From Actinomycetes bacterium (GTDB taxonomy: Bacteria > Actinomycetota > Actinomycetes > Actinomycetales > Cellulomonadaceae), in the NCBI GenBank assembly GCA_023426865.1, contig JAEZBT010000287.1, forward strand, positions 1-5,830: a DNA stretch of 5,830 nt, read 5' to 3'. Positions 1 to 5,396 of this stretch are shown in pieces. Under the pieces are notes generated by a model that saw only the letters and a program-made list of their open reading frames with translations, searched no databases and was not told where the DNA came from. A program made the position numbers and the translations under genes. Each line of letters begins with the position of its first letter. Positions within the stretch are counted from its first letter, which is position 1.

Positions 1-562
1 CCGTGAGGGGTCGGCCGTGCCCGTCGGTGCTGCCGCGCAGGTCGTCGAGGACCGCCAGGCCGGCCGCCCCGACGGCGATGTCCACGAGCCCTTCACGCCA
101 CGGGCGGCCGGCGGTGTCGGTGACCACGACCGCCACGCGGACGCCGAACCGGTCCGCCAGGGCACGACGCAGCGCGCGCGCCGACGCGTCGGGGTCGGTC
201 GGCAGCAGGAGGACCGTCCCCTCGGGGGTGTTGCTGGCGTCGACGCCCGCCGCGGCCATGACCAGGCCCAGGGGGTTCTCGACGATGCGCAGGGGCGGCT
301 GGCCGGGGCGCTCGCGGGTCGCGACGACGCGGACCGTCTGGTCGGTGATCGCGGCCTCGCGGTCGGCCGCCGCCAGGACCCGTCCCTCGGCCTTCGACAC
401 GACCTTGCTGGTGACCGCGACGACGTCGCCGTCCGCGAGCCCGCCCGCGGCCGCCACGGCGTCGCCGACGAGGCGGGCCAGGTCGTCACCCGGCCGGACC
501 TCGGGCATGCCAGGGGGCGCCCAGGCCGCGAGCCCCTCGGGCGCGGGCGGCTGGGCGGTCAC
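1..562 (-). CDS. cofE: Coenzyme F420-0:L-glutamate ligase (CofE / FbiB N-terminal type), 3' end cut by window edge
   Basis: This enzyme adds L-glutamate through gamma linkages to F420-0, using GTP and a divalent metal, to make mature polyglutamylated F420 in the cytoplasm. The visible 187 residues match the CofE fold as I recall it from mycobacterial FbiB: GMPEVRPGDDL at 18-28, DGDVVAVTSKVVSKAEGR at 44-61, ENPLGLVMAAAGVDASN at 95-111, LLPTDPDASA at 119-128, VVVTDTAGRPWREG at 145-158 and AVGAAGLAVLDDLRG at 163-177. The GTG start at 562 overlaps the stop of the upstream F420-dependent oxidoreductase (GTGA), which implies translational coupling; no strong separate ribosome site is visible. The alternative ATG at 508 (Met19) would begin inside the conserved GMPEV motif and is less likely. 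The gene leaves the window before its end, so it cannot be seen whether it carries the C-terminal nitroreductase-like domain of actinobacterial FbiB. The family is certain; choosing between cofE and fbiB as the symbol is not possible here. Confidence 0.93.
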   Translation of the reverse strand, partial: MTAQPPAPEGLAAWAPPGMPEVRPGDDLARLVGDAVAAAGGLADGDVVAVTSKVVSKAEGRVLAAADREAAITDQTVRVVATRERPGQPPLRIVENPLGLVMAAAGVDASNTPEGTVLLLPTDPDASARALRRALADRFGVRVAVVVTDTAGRPWREGLVDIAVGAAGLAVLDDLRGSTDGHGRPLT

Positions 563-1560
563 CGGTGCAGCTTCGGCAGCACCTCGCGGCCGAAGACCTC
601 GATCCACTCCCGCTGGTTGCGGCCGACGTTGTGCAGGTACACGCGGTCGAAGCCCAGGTCGACGTACCGCTGCAGCTCGGCGCGGTGGACGTCGGGATCG
701 GCCGAGATCACCATGCGGCCCTCGAAGTCCTCCGGCCGGACGAGCCGCGCCATCTGCTCGAAGTCGTGCGGTGAGCGGATGTCGCCCTTGGGGAACTTCA
801 TGCCCCCGTTGGGCCACTGGTCGAGCGCGTTCGCCAGGGCCTCCTCGTCGGTCGCGGCCCACGAGAGGTGCACCTGGAGCGCGCGCGGCATCGTGGACGG
901 GTCCTTGCCGGCCTCGCGCGCGCCCTCGTCGAACCTCGCGAAGAGGCCCGCGATCTTCTCGAGCGGGGCGCCCACGGTGATGAGCCCGTCGGCGTGGCGA
1001 CCGGCCCGCTTCGCGGTCACCGGGCCGGCGGTGGCGACGAGGATCTCCGGCGGCGTCTCCGGCATCGTCCACAGGCGGGTCGACTCGAGCTTGTAGTACG
1101 TCCCCGCGTGCTTGACGTCCTTGCCTGCCAGCGAGCCCGCGAAGAGCTTGCTGATGATCTCGATGGCCTCGAACATCCGGTTGATGCGCTCGGGCGCCTC
1201 GGGCCAGTAGGTGCCGAGGATGTGCTCGTTGAGGGCCTCCCCCGAACCGAGCCCCAGCCAGTGCCGCCCGGGGTACATCGCGGCGAGCGTCGCGGAGGCC
1301 TGCGCGACCATCGCCGGGTGCCAGCGGAAGGTCGGCGCCGTCACGCCCGGGCCGAGGTCGCCGCGCGTCCGCTCGCCGAGGGCCGCCAGCACGTTCCAGA
1401 CGAACGAGCTCTGCCCCTGCGCCGGCACCCACGGTTGGAAGTGGTCGGCGGCCATGACACCGGAGAAGCCGTGCTCCTCCGCGTGCACCGCGAGGTCGAG
1501 GATCTCGGTCGGTGCGAACTGCTCCAGCGCCGCCGCGTAGCCGATGGTCAAGCCCGCCAT
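559..1560 (-). CDS. LLM-class F420-dependent oxidoreductase, Fgd (F420-dependent G6P dehydrogenase)-related, TIGR03557-like
   Basis: This is a 333-residue luciferase-like TIM-barrel protein, the usual family length, with no signal peptide, so a cytosolic enzyme that passes hydride between a substrate and F420. It aligns over its whole length with mycobacterial Fgd1 as I remember that sequence: EQFAP at 13-17, DHFQPW at 39-44, APTFR at 75-79, GSGEALNE at 105-112, AGPVTAKRAGRHADG at 178-192 and SADPD at 286-290. Asp39, His40, Trp44 and Glu108 match the F420-site and catalytic residues of Fgd1. Of the residues Fgd1 uses to hold the sugar phosphate, Lys259 and Arg283 appear to be matched by Lys258 and Arg282, but Lys198 is replaced by Ala198, so glucose 6-phosphate need not be the substrate. 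ATG 1560 was chosen because AAGGGGA lies 5 nt upstream and family homology begins at once (AGLTIGYAAALEQF). The frame stays open far upstream, but that part is the permease read out of phase. The gene overlaps cofE by 4 nt. Family membership is firm; the substrate is unknown. Confidence 0.95.
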   Translation of the reverse strand: MAGLTIGYAAALEQFAPTEILDLAVHAEEHGFSGVMAADHFQPWVPAQGQSSFVWNVLAALGERTRGDLGPGVTAPTFRWHPAMVAQASATLAAMYPGRHWLGLGSGEALNEHILGTYWPEAPERINRMFEAIEIISKLFAGSLAGKDVKHAGTYYKLESTRLWTMPETPPEILVATAGPVTAKRAGRHADGLITVGAPLEKIAGLFARFDEGAREAGKDPSTMPRALQVHLSWAATDEEALANALDQWPNGGMKFPKGDIRSPHDFEQMARLVRPEDFEGRMVISADPDVHRAELQRYVDLGFDRVYLHNVGRNQREWIEVFGREVLPKLHR

Positions 1561-1565
1561 CCACG

Positions 1566-1572
1566 TCCCCTT
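1566..1572 (-). promoter_or_regulatory. Ribosome binding site of the F420-dependent oxidoreductase
   Basis: AAGGGGA on the minus strand, 5 nt before ATG 1560. It decides the start of a gene whose reading frame otherwise stays open for hundreds of codons upstream. Confidence 0.7.
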
Positions 1573-1615
1573 GCGCTCGGCCCGGCCGCGCGTCGGTGAC
1601 GGCCGCGTGATCCGA

Positions 1616-1621
1616 ACCCTA
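1616..1621 (-). promoter_or_regulatory. Possible -10 box for the F420 oxidoreductase-cofE operon
   Basis: TAGGGT on the minus strand fits the TANNNT/TAGRRT pattern common in actinobacterial promoters. It would place the transcript start near 1609 and give a leader of about 50 nt. I could not find a convincing -35 hexamer 16-19 bp upstream, so the call is weak. Confidence 0.3.
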
Positions 1622-1638
1622 CGCGTCCGGCCCGACCT

Positions 1639-1652
1639 GCTCGCGTGCGAGC
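1639..1652. repeat. 14-bp dyad, arms GCTCGC/GCGAGC (operator candidate)
   Basis: A perfect 6-2-6 inverted repeat. It lies just upstream of the possible -10 box of the F420 operon, and its centre is 27 bp from that of a second 6-2-6 dyad at 1666-1679. Both contain CGTGCG at the centre, on opposite strands. It could be a repressor or activator site, or chance in GC-rich DNA. Confidence 0.3.
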
Positions 1653-1665
1653 CGGCCGGGCCGGG

Positions 1666-1679
1666 GGAACGCACGTTCC
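1666..1679. repeat. 14-bp dyad, arms GGAACG/CGTTCC (operator candidate)
   Basis: A perfect 6-2-6 inverted repeat at the downstream foot of the permease terminator, sharing one base pair with that hairpin. Its A/T content stands out from the surrounding GC-rich sequence, which makes it somewhat less likely to be accidental than the GC-only repeats nearby. It is a candidate protein-binding site upstream of the F420 operon. Confidence 0.35.
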
Positions 1680-1724
1680 GTGCGGGGCGCCGCCGGTCCC
1701 TCCCACCGGACGGCACCCCGCACG
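1679..1724 (-). terminator. Strong hairpin after the ABC permease, probable transcription terminator
   Basis: The stem starts 7 nt after the permease TGA. It has a 14-bp outer stem (1711-1724 with 1679-1692), one bulged base at 1710, a 5-bp inner stem (CCGGT/ACCGG) and a 7-nt loop at 1698-1704. Position 1715 faces 1688: this is a U-G wobble in minus-strand RNA but a C-A mismatch in plus-strand RNA, so the structure pairs better in the sense direction of the permease. No U tract follows, as is common in actinobacterial terminators. It could instead stabilise the 3' end of the transporter mRNA. Confidence 0.65.
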
Positions 1725-1730
1725 TTGTTG

Positions 1731-4268
1731 TCACTCGTAGGCGATCGCCTCGAGGACGTCCATGCGGGCGGCCCGGACGGCCGGCCACACCGCGGCCACA
1801 CCGCCGACCACGACCGCGAGCCCGAGCAGGGTCACGAGCGAGCCCCACGGAATGACGAGGGAGGTCAGCCCCTCGTCGGCGAAGATCGTCGGCAGCGTCG
1901 CGGCGAGACCCGCGCCGACCCCGATGCCGAGCACTGTGCCGAACACCGCCGTCAGCACCGACTCGATCGTCACGACCGTCGCCAGCTGCAGCCGGCCGAG
2001 GCCGACGGCACGGAGCAGGCCGATCTCCCGTGTGCGCTCCGAGATCGACAGCGCCAGCGTGTTCACGATGCCGAGGACCGCGATGACGATCGACAGGCCG
2101 AGCAGGGCGTACAGGATGACCAGGACCTGGTTGACCTGGTCGGCCATCGCGTCGCCGAACTCCTCGCCGTCCATGACCGAGACCACGACGTACGGCTTGG
2201 CCAGCTCGGTGATCCCCGCGCGCAGGTCCTCGACGGCCGTCCCGGCACCGACGTCGACGAACACCGTGTCCGTCATCGTCTCCTGTGGCAGGATCGCGGC
2301 GTCGAAGTCGCTCGCCTCCATGACCACCGGCAGGCCGAGCATCCCGGAGTCGAAGACCCCAGCGATCGTCAGCTCGACCTCGCCGGCGCCGCCCGCGACC
2401 GTCATCGTGTCGCCCACGGCCCAGCCGTTCTCCTCCGCCTCCTCCATCTGCACGACGACGCTGCCCGGCGCGAGCGAGTCGGCGTCGCCCGACTCGAACG
2501 GCACCTCGAGGGTCTCCGCGAAGAACCCCTCCGGCACCCCGATCACCGGCGAGGACTCGCCGTCGATGCTCGCCTCGGTGCCGATGCGCAGGGCGTCCAC
2601 GCGCCCGATGCCGTCGACGCCGGGCAGCTCGGCGACGAGCTCGCGCGGGACGTCCCAGGTGGCCGACTGCAGGATCAGGTCGGTCTTGGACTGGTTGTCG
2701 ACGACGGCGCGCACCGAAGCCTGCGTCGAGGCCGCCATGACGGACGCCGCGCCGACCAGCGCCATGCCGATCATCAGCGCGCCCGCGGTGCTCGCGGTCC
2801 GCTTGGGGTGCCGCGCGACGTTGCCGCGCGCCAGCCCGCCGAGCGGCCTGCCCAGCCTGACGACGGGCGCGGCGAGGACCGACAGCGCCGACGGGACCAT
2901 GACCGGCGCCAGCATGAGCATCGCCACGATGATCCCGACCGCACCGAGCCCGAGCAGCGAGCCTGCGTTGTCGGGGACCGAGACCGCTGCCGTGGCGACC
3001 GCGGCGATGCCGCCCGCCAGGAGCACGCCGCCGAGGGCTGTGCGGACCTTGGACGAGCCGTCCCTGGTGGCGACCTCGTCGCGCATCGCCTCGACGGGCG
3101 CGGTCAGCGCGGCCCGCCGGGCCGGCACGAGCGCGGCCACGAGGCTGACGAGCGTGCCGGTGATGAGCGAGATGGTGATCGTGAAGCCGTCGATCGGGAT
3201 GTCGCCGGACATCTCCATGCCCATCCCGGCGAACACGCTGCGCAGCACGGTCACCAGGCCGAGGCCGGCGCCCACACCGAGCAGCGAGCCGATGACGCCG
3301 ACCGCGGCGGCCTGGCCGAGCACGGAGGCGAAGACCTGGCTGGGCGAGGCGCCGACGGCCCGCAGCATCGCGAACTCGCGCTGCCGCTGCCGGACGACCA
3401 TCTGGAACGTGTTGCTGATGATGAACGTGCCGACGAACAGGGCGATCGCCGCGAAGATCAGCAGGAAGGTCGAGATGAAGCCCAGCATGGACTCCCACTG
3501 GTCGCGGTTGCTGTCGCGCATCTGGTCGCCGGTCAGGACGTCGAGGTCCGCCGCCGATGCCGACCCGGCGAGCGCCGCGTCGACGTCGCGCATGAGCTCG
3601 GTCTGGCCGACGCCGTCCTCGGCGTAGACGGTGAACAGGCTCGTGGTGCGCTCCGGGGCGTAGGCCTGGATCGCGGTCTCCATGTCGAGGCCGACCATGA
3701 TCGCGCCGGCCATCGTCGCCTCGAAGCCGATCTCGCCGACGACGTCGACCTCGCGCACCTCACCGGCGATGACGACGGTCGTGGTGTCGCCCACGGACAA
3801 CCCCGCGCGTTCCAGCGCGGAGGTCTCGAGGATGATCTCCCCGGGGCCCTCGGGCATACGCCCGTCGGCGATCGTGCCGGCCCGCTCGTCCGGGTGGATG
3901 CCCAGGCCGAAGCTCGGCGGCCCGCTGCTCATGACGGCGGTGCCGTCCTTGCCGACCAGGACGATGGAGCCCTCGACGTCGGGGACGACGCCCGCGACGC
4001 CGTCGACGGCGCGGATCTCGTCCTCGAGGTCGATCGGGAGGTCGGCGTGGAGCGTGCCGCCCATCTGCTGGTCGGTGCCGGTCTCGACGCCACGCACGTA
4101 GGTGTCGCCGTTGGTGCCGGCCTCGACGATGTCGTTGAAGGTGTTCTCCATCATCGCCCGCAGCGAGTAGGTGCCGGCGACGAACGCCACACCCAGCAGC
4201 ACCGCGAGGATCGACAGCAGGAACCTGCCCAGGTGGCTGCGGATCCCCCGCAGCGCGACCCGGGTCAC
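1731..4268 (-). CDS. ABC transporter permease, FtsX-MacB type, two FtsX domains, ten membrane spans
   Basis: This 845-residue protein is the membrane subunit of a MacB/LolCDE-like (type VII) ABC system in the cytoplasmic membrane. Such systems use ATP to drive movements of their external domains rather than simple passage through the membrane. Spans are visible at about 16-34, 262-285, 315-341, 362-382, 409-430, 436-468, 493-514, 716-739, 768-792 and 808-830. Large extracytoplasmic domains lie at about 36-260 and 515-715 (MacB periplasmic core type). The two FtsX domains (about 260-395 and 715-842) each carry the family cytoplasmic signature: REFAMLRAVGAS at 297-308 and REIGLLRAVGLG at 747-758. 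The length suits the double-FtsX permeases common in Actinobacteria. The GTG start at 4268 overlaps the stop of the ATPase gene (GTGA) and gives the typical N-terminus MTRVALRGIRSHLGR just before span 1. Substrate is unknown: lipid, lipoprotein, peptide or drug are all possible. Confidence 0.95.
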   Translation of the reverse strand: MTRVALRGIRSHLGRFLLSILAVLLGVAFVAGTYSLRAMMENTFNDIVEAGTNGDTYVRGVETGTDQQMGGTLHADLPIDLEDEIRAVDGVAGVVPDVEGSIVLVGKDGTAVMSSGPPSFGLGIHPDERAGTIADGRMPEGPGEIILETSALERAGLSVGDTTTVVIAGEVREVDVVGEIGFEATMAGAIMVGLDMETAIQAYAPERTTSLFTVYAEDGVGQTELMRDVDAALAGSASAADLDVLTGDQMRDSNRDQWESMLGFISTFLLIFAAIALFVGTFIISNTFQMVVRQRQREFAMLRAVGASPSQVFASVLGQAAAVGVIGSLLGVGAGLGLVTVLRSVFAGMGMEMSGDIPIDGFTITISLITGTLVSLVAALVPARRAALTAPVEAMRDEVATRDGSSKVRTALGGVLLAGGIAAVATAAVSVPDNAGSLLGLGAVGIIVAMLMLAPVMVPSALSVLAAPVVRLGRPLGGLARGNVARHPKRTASTAGALMIGMALVGAASVMAASTQASVRAVVDNQSKTDLILQSATWDVPRELVAELPGVDGIGRVDALRIGTEASIDGESSPVIGVPEGFFAETLEVPFESGDADSLAPGSVVVQMEEAEENGWAVGDTMTVAGGAGEVELTIAGVFDSGMLGLPVVMEASDFDAAILPQETMTDTVFVDVGAGTAVEDLRAGITELAKPYVVVSVMDGEEFGDAMADQVNQVLVILYALLGLSIVIAVLGIVNTLALSISERTREIGLLRAVGLGRLQLATVVTIESVLTAVFGTVLGIGVGAGLAATLPTIFADEGLTSLVIPWGSLVTLLGLAVVVGGVAAVWPAVRAARMDVLEAIAYE

Positions 4269-5083
4269 CGCAGGCCGCCGACGACAGCCCCGGCGGCGCC
4301 GACGAGCTGCTGGGTGCGGTCGCGGCGGGCCGCGCCGAGGTCACGCAGGGCGTCGAGCACGGCCTCAGCGGTGGGGTCGACGATCTCCCCGACCAGCCGG
4401 CCGTCCGCGAGGAACAGGACGCGGTGCGCGTACGACGCCGCGGACGGGTCGTGCGTGACCATGACGACGGCCTGGCCGAGCTGGTCGACCGAGTCGCGCA
4501 GGAACCCGAGCACCTCGCCCGACGAGCGCGAGTCGAGGTTGCCGGTGGGCTCGTCGGCGAAGACCACGGCCGGGCGCGAGACCAGGGCGCGGGCGCACGC
4601 CACGCGCTGCTGCTGGCCGCCGGAGAGCTCGCTCGGCCGGTGGTCGAGGCGGTCGCCCAGCCCGACGGCCTCCACCACGAGGTCGAACCAGGCGCGGTCG
4701 ACCGGGCGGCGGGCGATGTCGAGCGGCAGGGTGATGTTCTCGGCCGCCGTGAGCGTGGGGATGAGGTTGAAGGCCTGGAACACGAAGCCGAGCCGCTCGC
4801 GGCGGAGCTTGGTGAGGCCACGCTGGCCCATGCGGCTCAGGTCCTCGCCGTCGACGACGACCGTGCCGTCGGTGAGCGTGTCGAGGCCGGCCATGCAGTG
4901 CATGAGCGTGGACTTGCCGGAGCCCGACGGGCCCATGATGGCGGTGAGCTCTCCGGCGGCGAAGTCGACGTCGACGCCGTCCAGGGCGCGCACCGCCGTC
5001 TCACCGGAGCCGTAGACCTTGACCAGTCCGCGGGCGGATGCGATCGCGCCTTCACCTCGGGGGTAGACGGTCACTGGGCGCAC
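4265..5083 (-). CDS. ABC transporter ATP-binding protein, LolD/MacB family
   Basis: This 272-residue cytosolic ATPase powers the adjacent permease, presumably as a dimer. All nucleotide-binding elements are intact: Walker A GPSGSGKST at 51-59, Q-loop Gln103 in GFVFQAFNLIPTLTAAEN (99-116), ABC signature LSGGQQQR at 153-160, Walker B VVFADE at 173-178 with catalytic Glu178, D-loop NLDS at 182-185 and switch His211. The VFQ.FNLIP.LTA.EN stretch and EPTGNLDS are typical of the LolD/MacB branch. About 40 residues follow the usual end of the domain (roughly 233-272), with no motif I recognise. GTG 5083 was chosen because GAAGGGA sits 6 nt upstream; a second GTG at 5074 would remove only three residues. 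The stop overlaps the permease start by 4 nt, so the two are translated as a coupled pair. No dedicated regulator gene is in the window. Confidence 0.96.
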   Translation of the reverse strand: MRPVTVYPRGEGAIASARGLVKVYGSGETAVRALDGVDVDFAAGELTAIMGPSGSGKSTLMHCMAGLDTLTDGTVVVDGEDLSRMGQRGLTKLRRERLGFVFQAFNLIPTLTAAENITLPLDIARRPVDRAWFDLVVEAVGLGDRLDHRPSELSGGQQQRVACARALVSRPAVVFADEPTGNLDSRSSGEVLGFLRDSVDQLGQAVVMVTHDPSAASYAHRVLFLADGRLVGEIVDPTAEAVLDALRDLGAARRDRTQQLVGAAGAVVGGLR

Positions 5084-5089
5084 GGGAGT

Positions 5090-5096
5090 TCCCTTC
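5090..5096 (-). promoter_or_regulatory. Ribosome binding site of the ABC ATPase gene
   Basis: GAAGGGA on the minus strand, 6 nt before GTG 5083. It favours that start over GTG 5074. Confidence 0.6.
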
Positions 5097-5192
5097 GTAG
5101 GAATGCTGGGGTGATGTCGACGTCCTCGTCGCGATGGCTCGATCCTGGCCGTGGCGCGACCGGCGCCGGATCAGGGAGTGCCCCCGAACCGC

Positions 5193-5221
5193 CCCTGAGA
5201 CGTGCCCGCGGGCGCTCAGGG
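5193..5221 (-). repeat. Inverted repeat CCCTGAG/CTCAGGG in the ABC operon leader
   Basis: Perfect 7-bp arms (5193-5199 and 5215-5221) enclose 15 nt that contain a second self-complementary stretch, GCCCGCGGGC (5204-5213). In RNA this could fold as a stem with an asymmetric internal loop. It lies about 110 nt upstream of the ATPase start. It may be an operator, a leader structure or a terminator of the upstream transcript; no U tract follows. Confidence 0.35.
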
Positions 5222-5242
5222 TCCGTTCGGGGACGCCGCGCG

Positions 5243-5267
5243 GTAGCGCTCCCACGTAGCCGCTACG
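5243..5267. repeat. Cluster of GTAGC half-sites, including palindrome CGTAGC-C-GCTACG
   Basis: A perfect 13-bp palindrome (5255-5267) is preceded by a further GTAGC at 5243-5247, exactly 13 bp from the GTAGC at 5256-5260. Three half-sites within 25 bp, with more A/T than the surroundings, look like a transcription-factor site in the region that should hold the ABC promoter. The factor is unknown. Confidence 0.35.
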
Positions 5268-5303
5268 GACAGTCTCCTCCCGTGCCGCGCCCGCGTCACC
5301 GGG

Positions 5304-5309
5304 ATTATG
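5304..5309 (-). promoter_or_regulatory. Possible -10 box for the ABC operon
   Basis: CATAAT on the minus strand matches five of six positions of TATAAT and is the most A/T-rich hexamer I noticed in the gap. No good -35 was found 16-19 bp upstream. If used, it would start the transcript near 5297, giving a leader of over 200 nt that includes both inverted repeats described above. Confidence 0.25.
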
Positions 5310-5396
5310 CCGGCGGCGAGACTGCGCGCCTGACCTGCGCAGACGCGGATCGGCCGACGTCGCGGCCCGGCCCGCACCACCGCTCCGGGTGAACCC

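Larger units (their letters stand above)
1561..1730 (-). other. Intergenic region between permease and F420 oxidoreductase
   Basis: This 170-bp gap carries, in transcription order on the minus strand, a long hairpin right after the permease stop (1679-1724), two 14-bp dyads (1666-1679 and 1639-1652), a possible -10 box (1616-1621), a repeated CGGCCGCG (1583-1590 and 1600-1607, which could also pair as a leader hairpin) and the ribosome site. This arrangement suggests that the ABC operon ends here and the F420 pair starts from its own promoter. No small gene with family resemblance is seen. Confidence 0.6.
5084..5396 (-). other. Non-coding region upstream of the ABC operon
   Basis: This 313-bp gap lies between two genes on the same strand, so it should hold the end of the MDR gene's transcript and the promoter of the ABC operon. 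It contains a CTGCGC/GCGCAG inverted repeat (5322-5327 and 5337-5342, 9-nt loop) about 55 bp past the MDR stop, a possible -10 box (5304-5309), a cluster of GTAGC half-sites (5243-5267), a longer stem (5193-5221) and the ATPase ribosome site. The open frames crossing it show no family resemblance. I see no small gene, and no riboswitch class I can name. Confidence 0.5.

Noticed and set aside
3..1599. Several plus-strand open frames of about 240-360 codons opposite cofE and the oxidoreductase.
   Set aside because: Low-complexity Arg/Ala/Gly-rich translations, while the minus strand encodes clearly recognisable CofE and LLM proteins.
1583..1607. Repeated CGGCCGCG spaced 17 bp in the oxidoreductase leader.
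   Set aside because: Pure G/C 8-mers recur easily at this composition; noted in the intergenic entry but not treated as a functional site.
1561..3498. The oxidoreductase frame stays open upstream to 3498, suggesting a 979-residue fusion protein.
   Set aside because: The extra part is the permease gene read in another frame; it is Arg/Gly/Ala-rich without any motif, crosses the terminator hairpin, and a good ribosome site precedes ATG 1560.
1762..3627. A 621-codon plus-strand frame rich in Ser/Thr/Pro/Ala that resembles a secreted mucin-like protein.
   Set aside because: The composition is what arises when a GC-rich membrane-protein gene is read in antisense. It has no signal peptide or real repeats, and it is fully covered by the permease gene.
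1680..5015. An 1111-codon open frame on the plus strand.
   Set aside because: It lies antisense to the permease and ATPase genes, has a low-complexity Asp/Arg/His/Gly-rich composition, and shows no domain. It is a usual shadow of GC-rich coding DNA.
5052..5255. A small 67-codon minus-strand frame overlapping the ATPase start region.
   Set aside because: No ribosome site noticed and no recognisable sequence; it runs into the ATPase gene out of frame.
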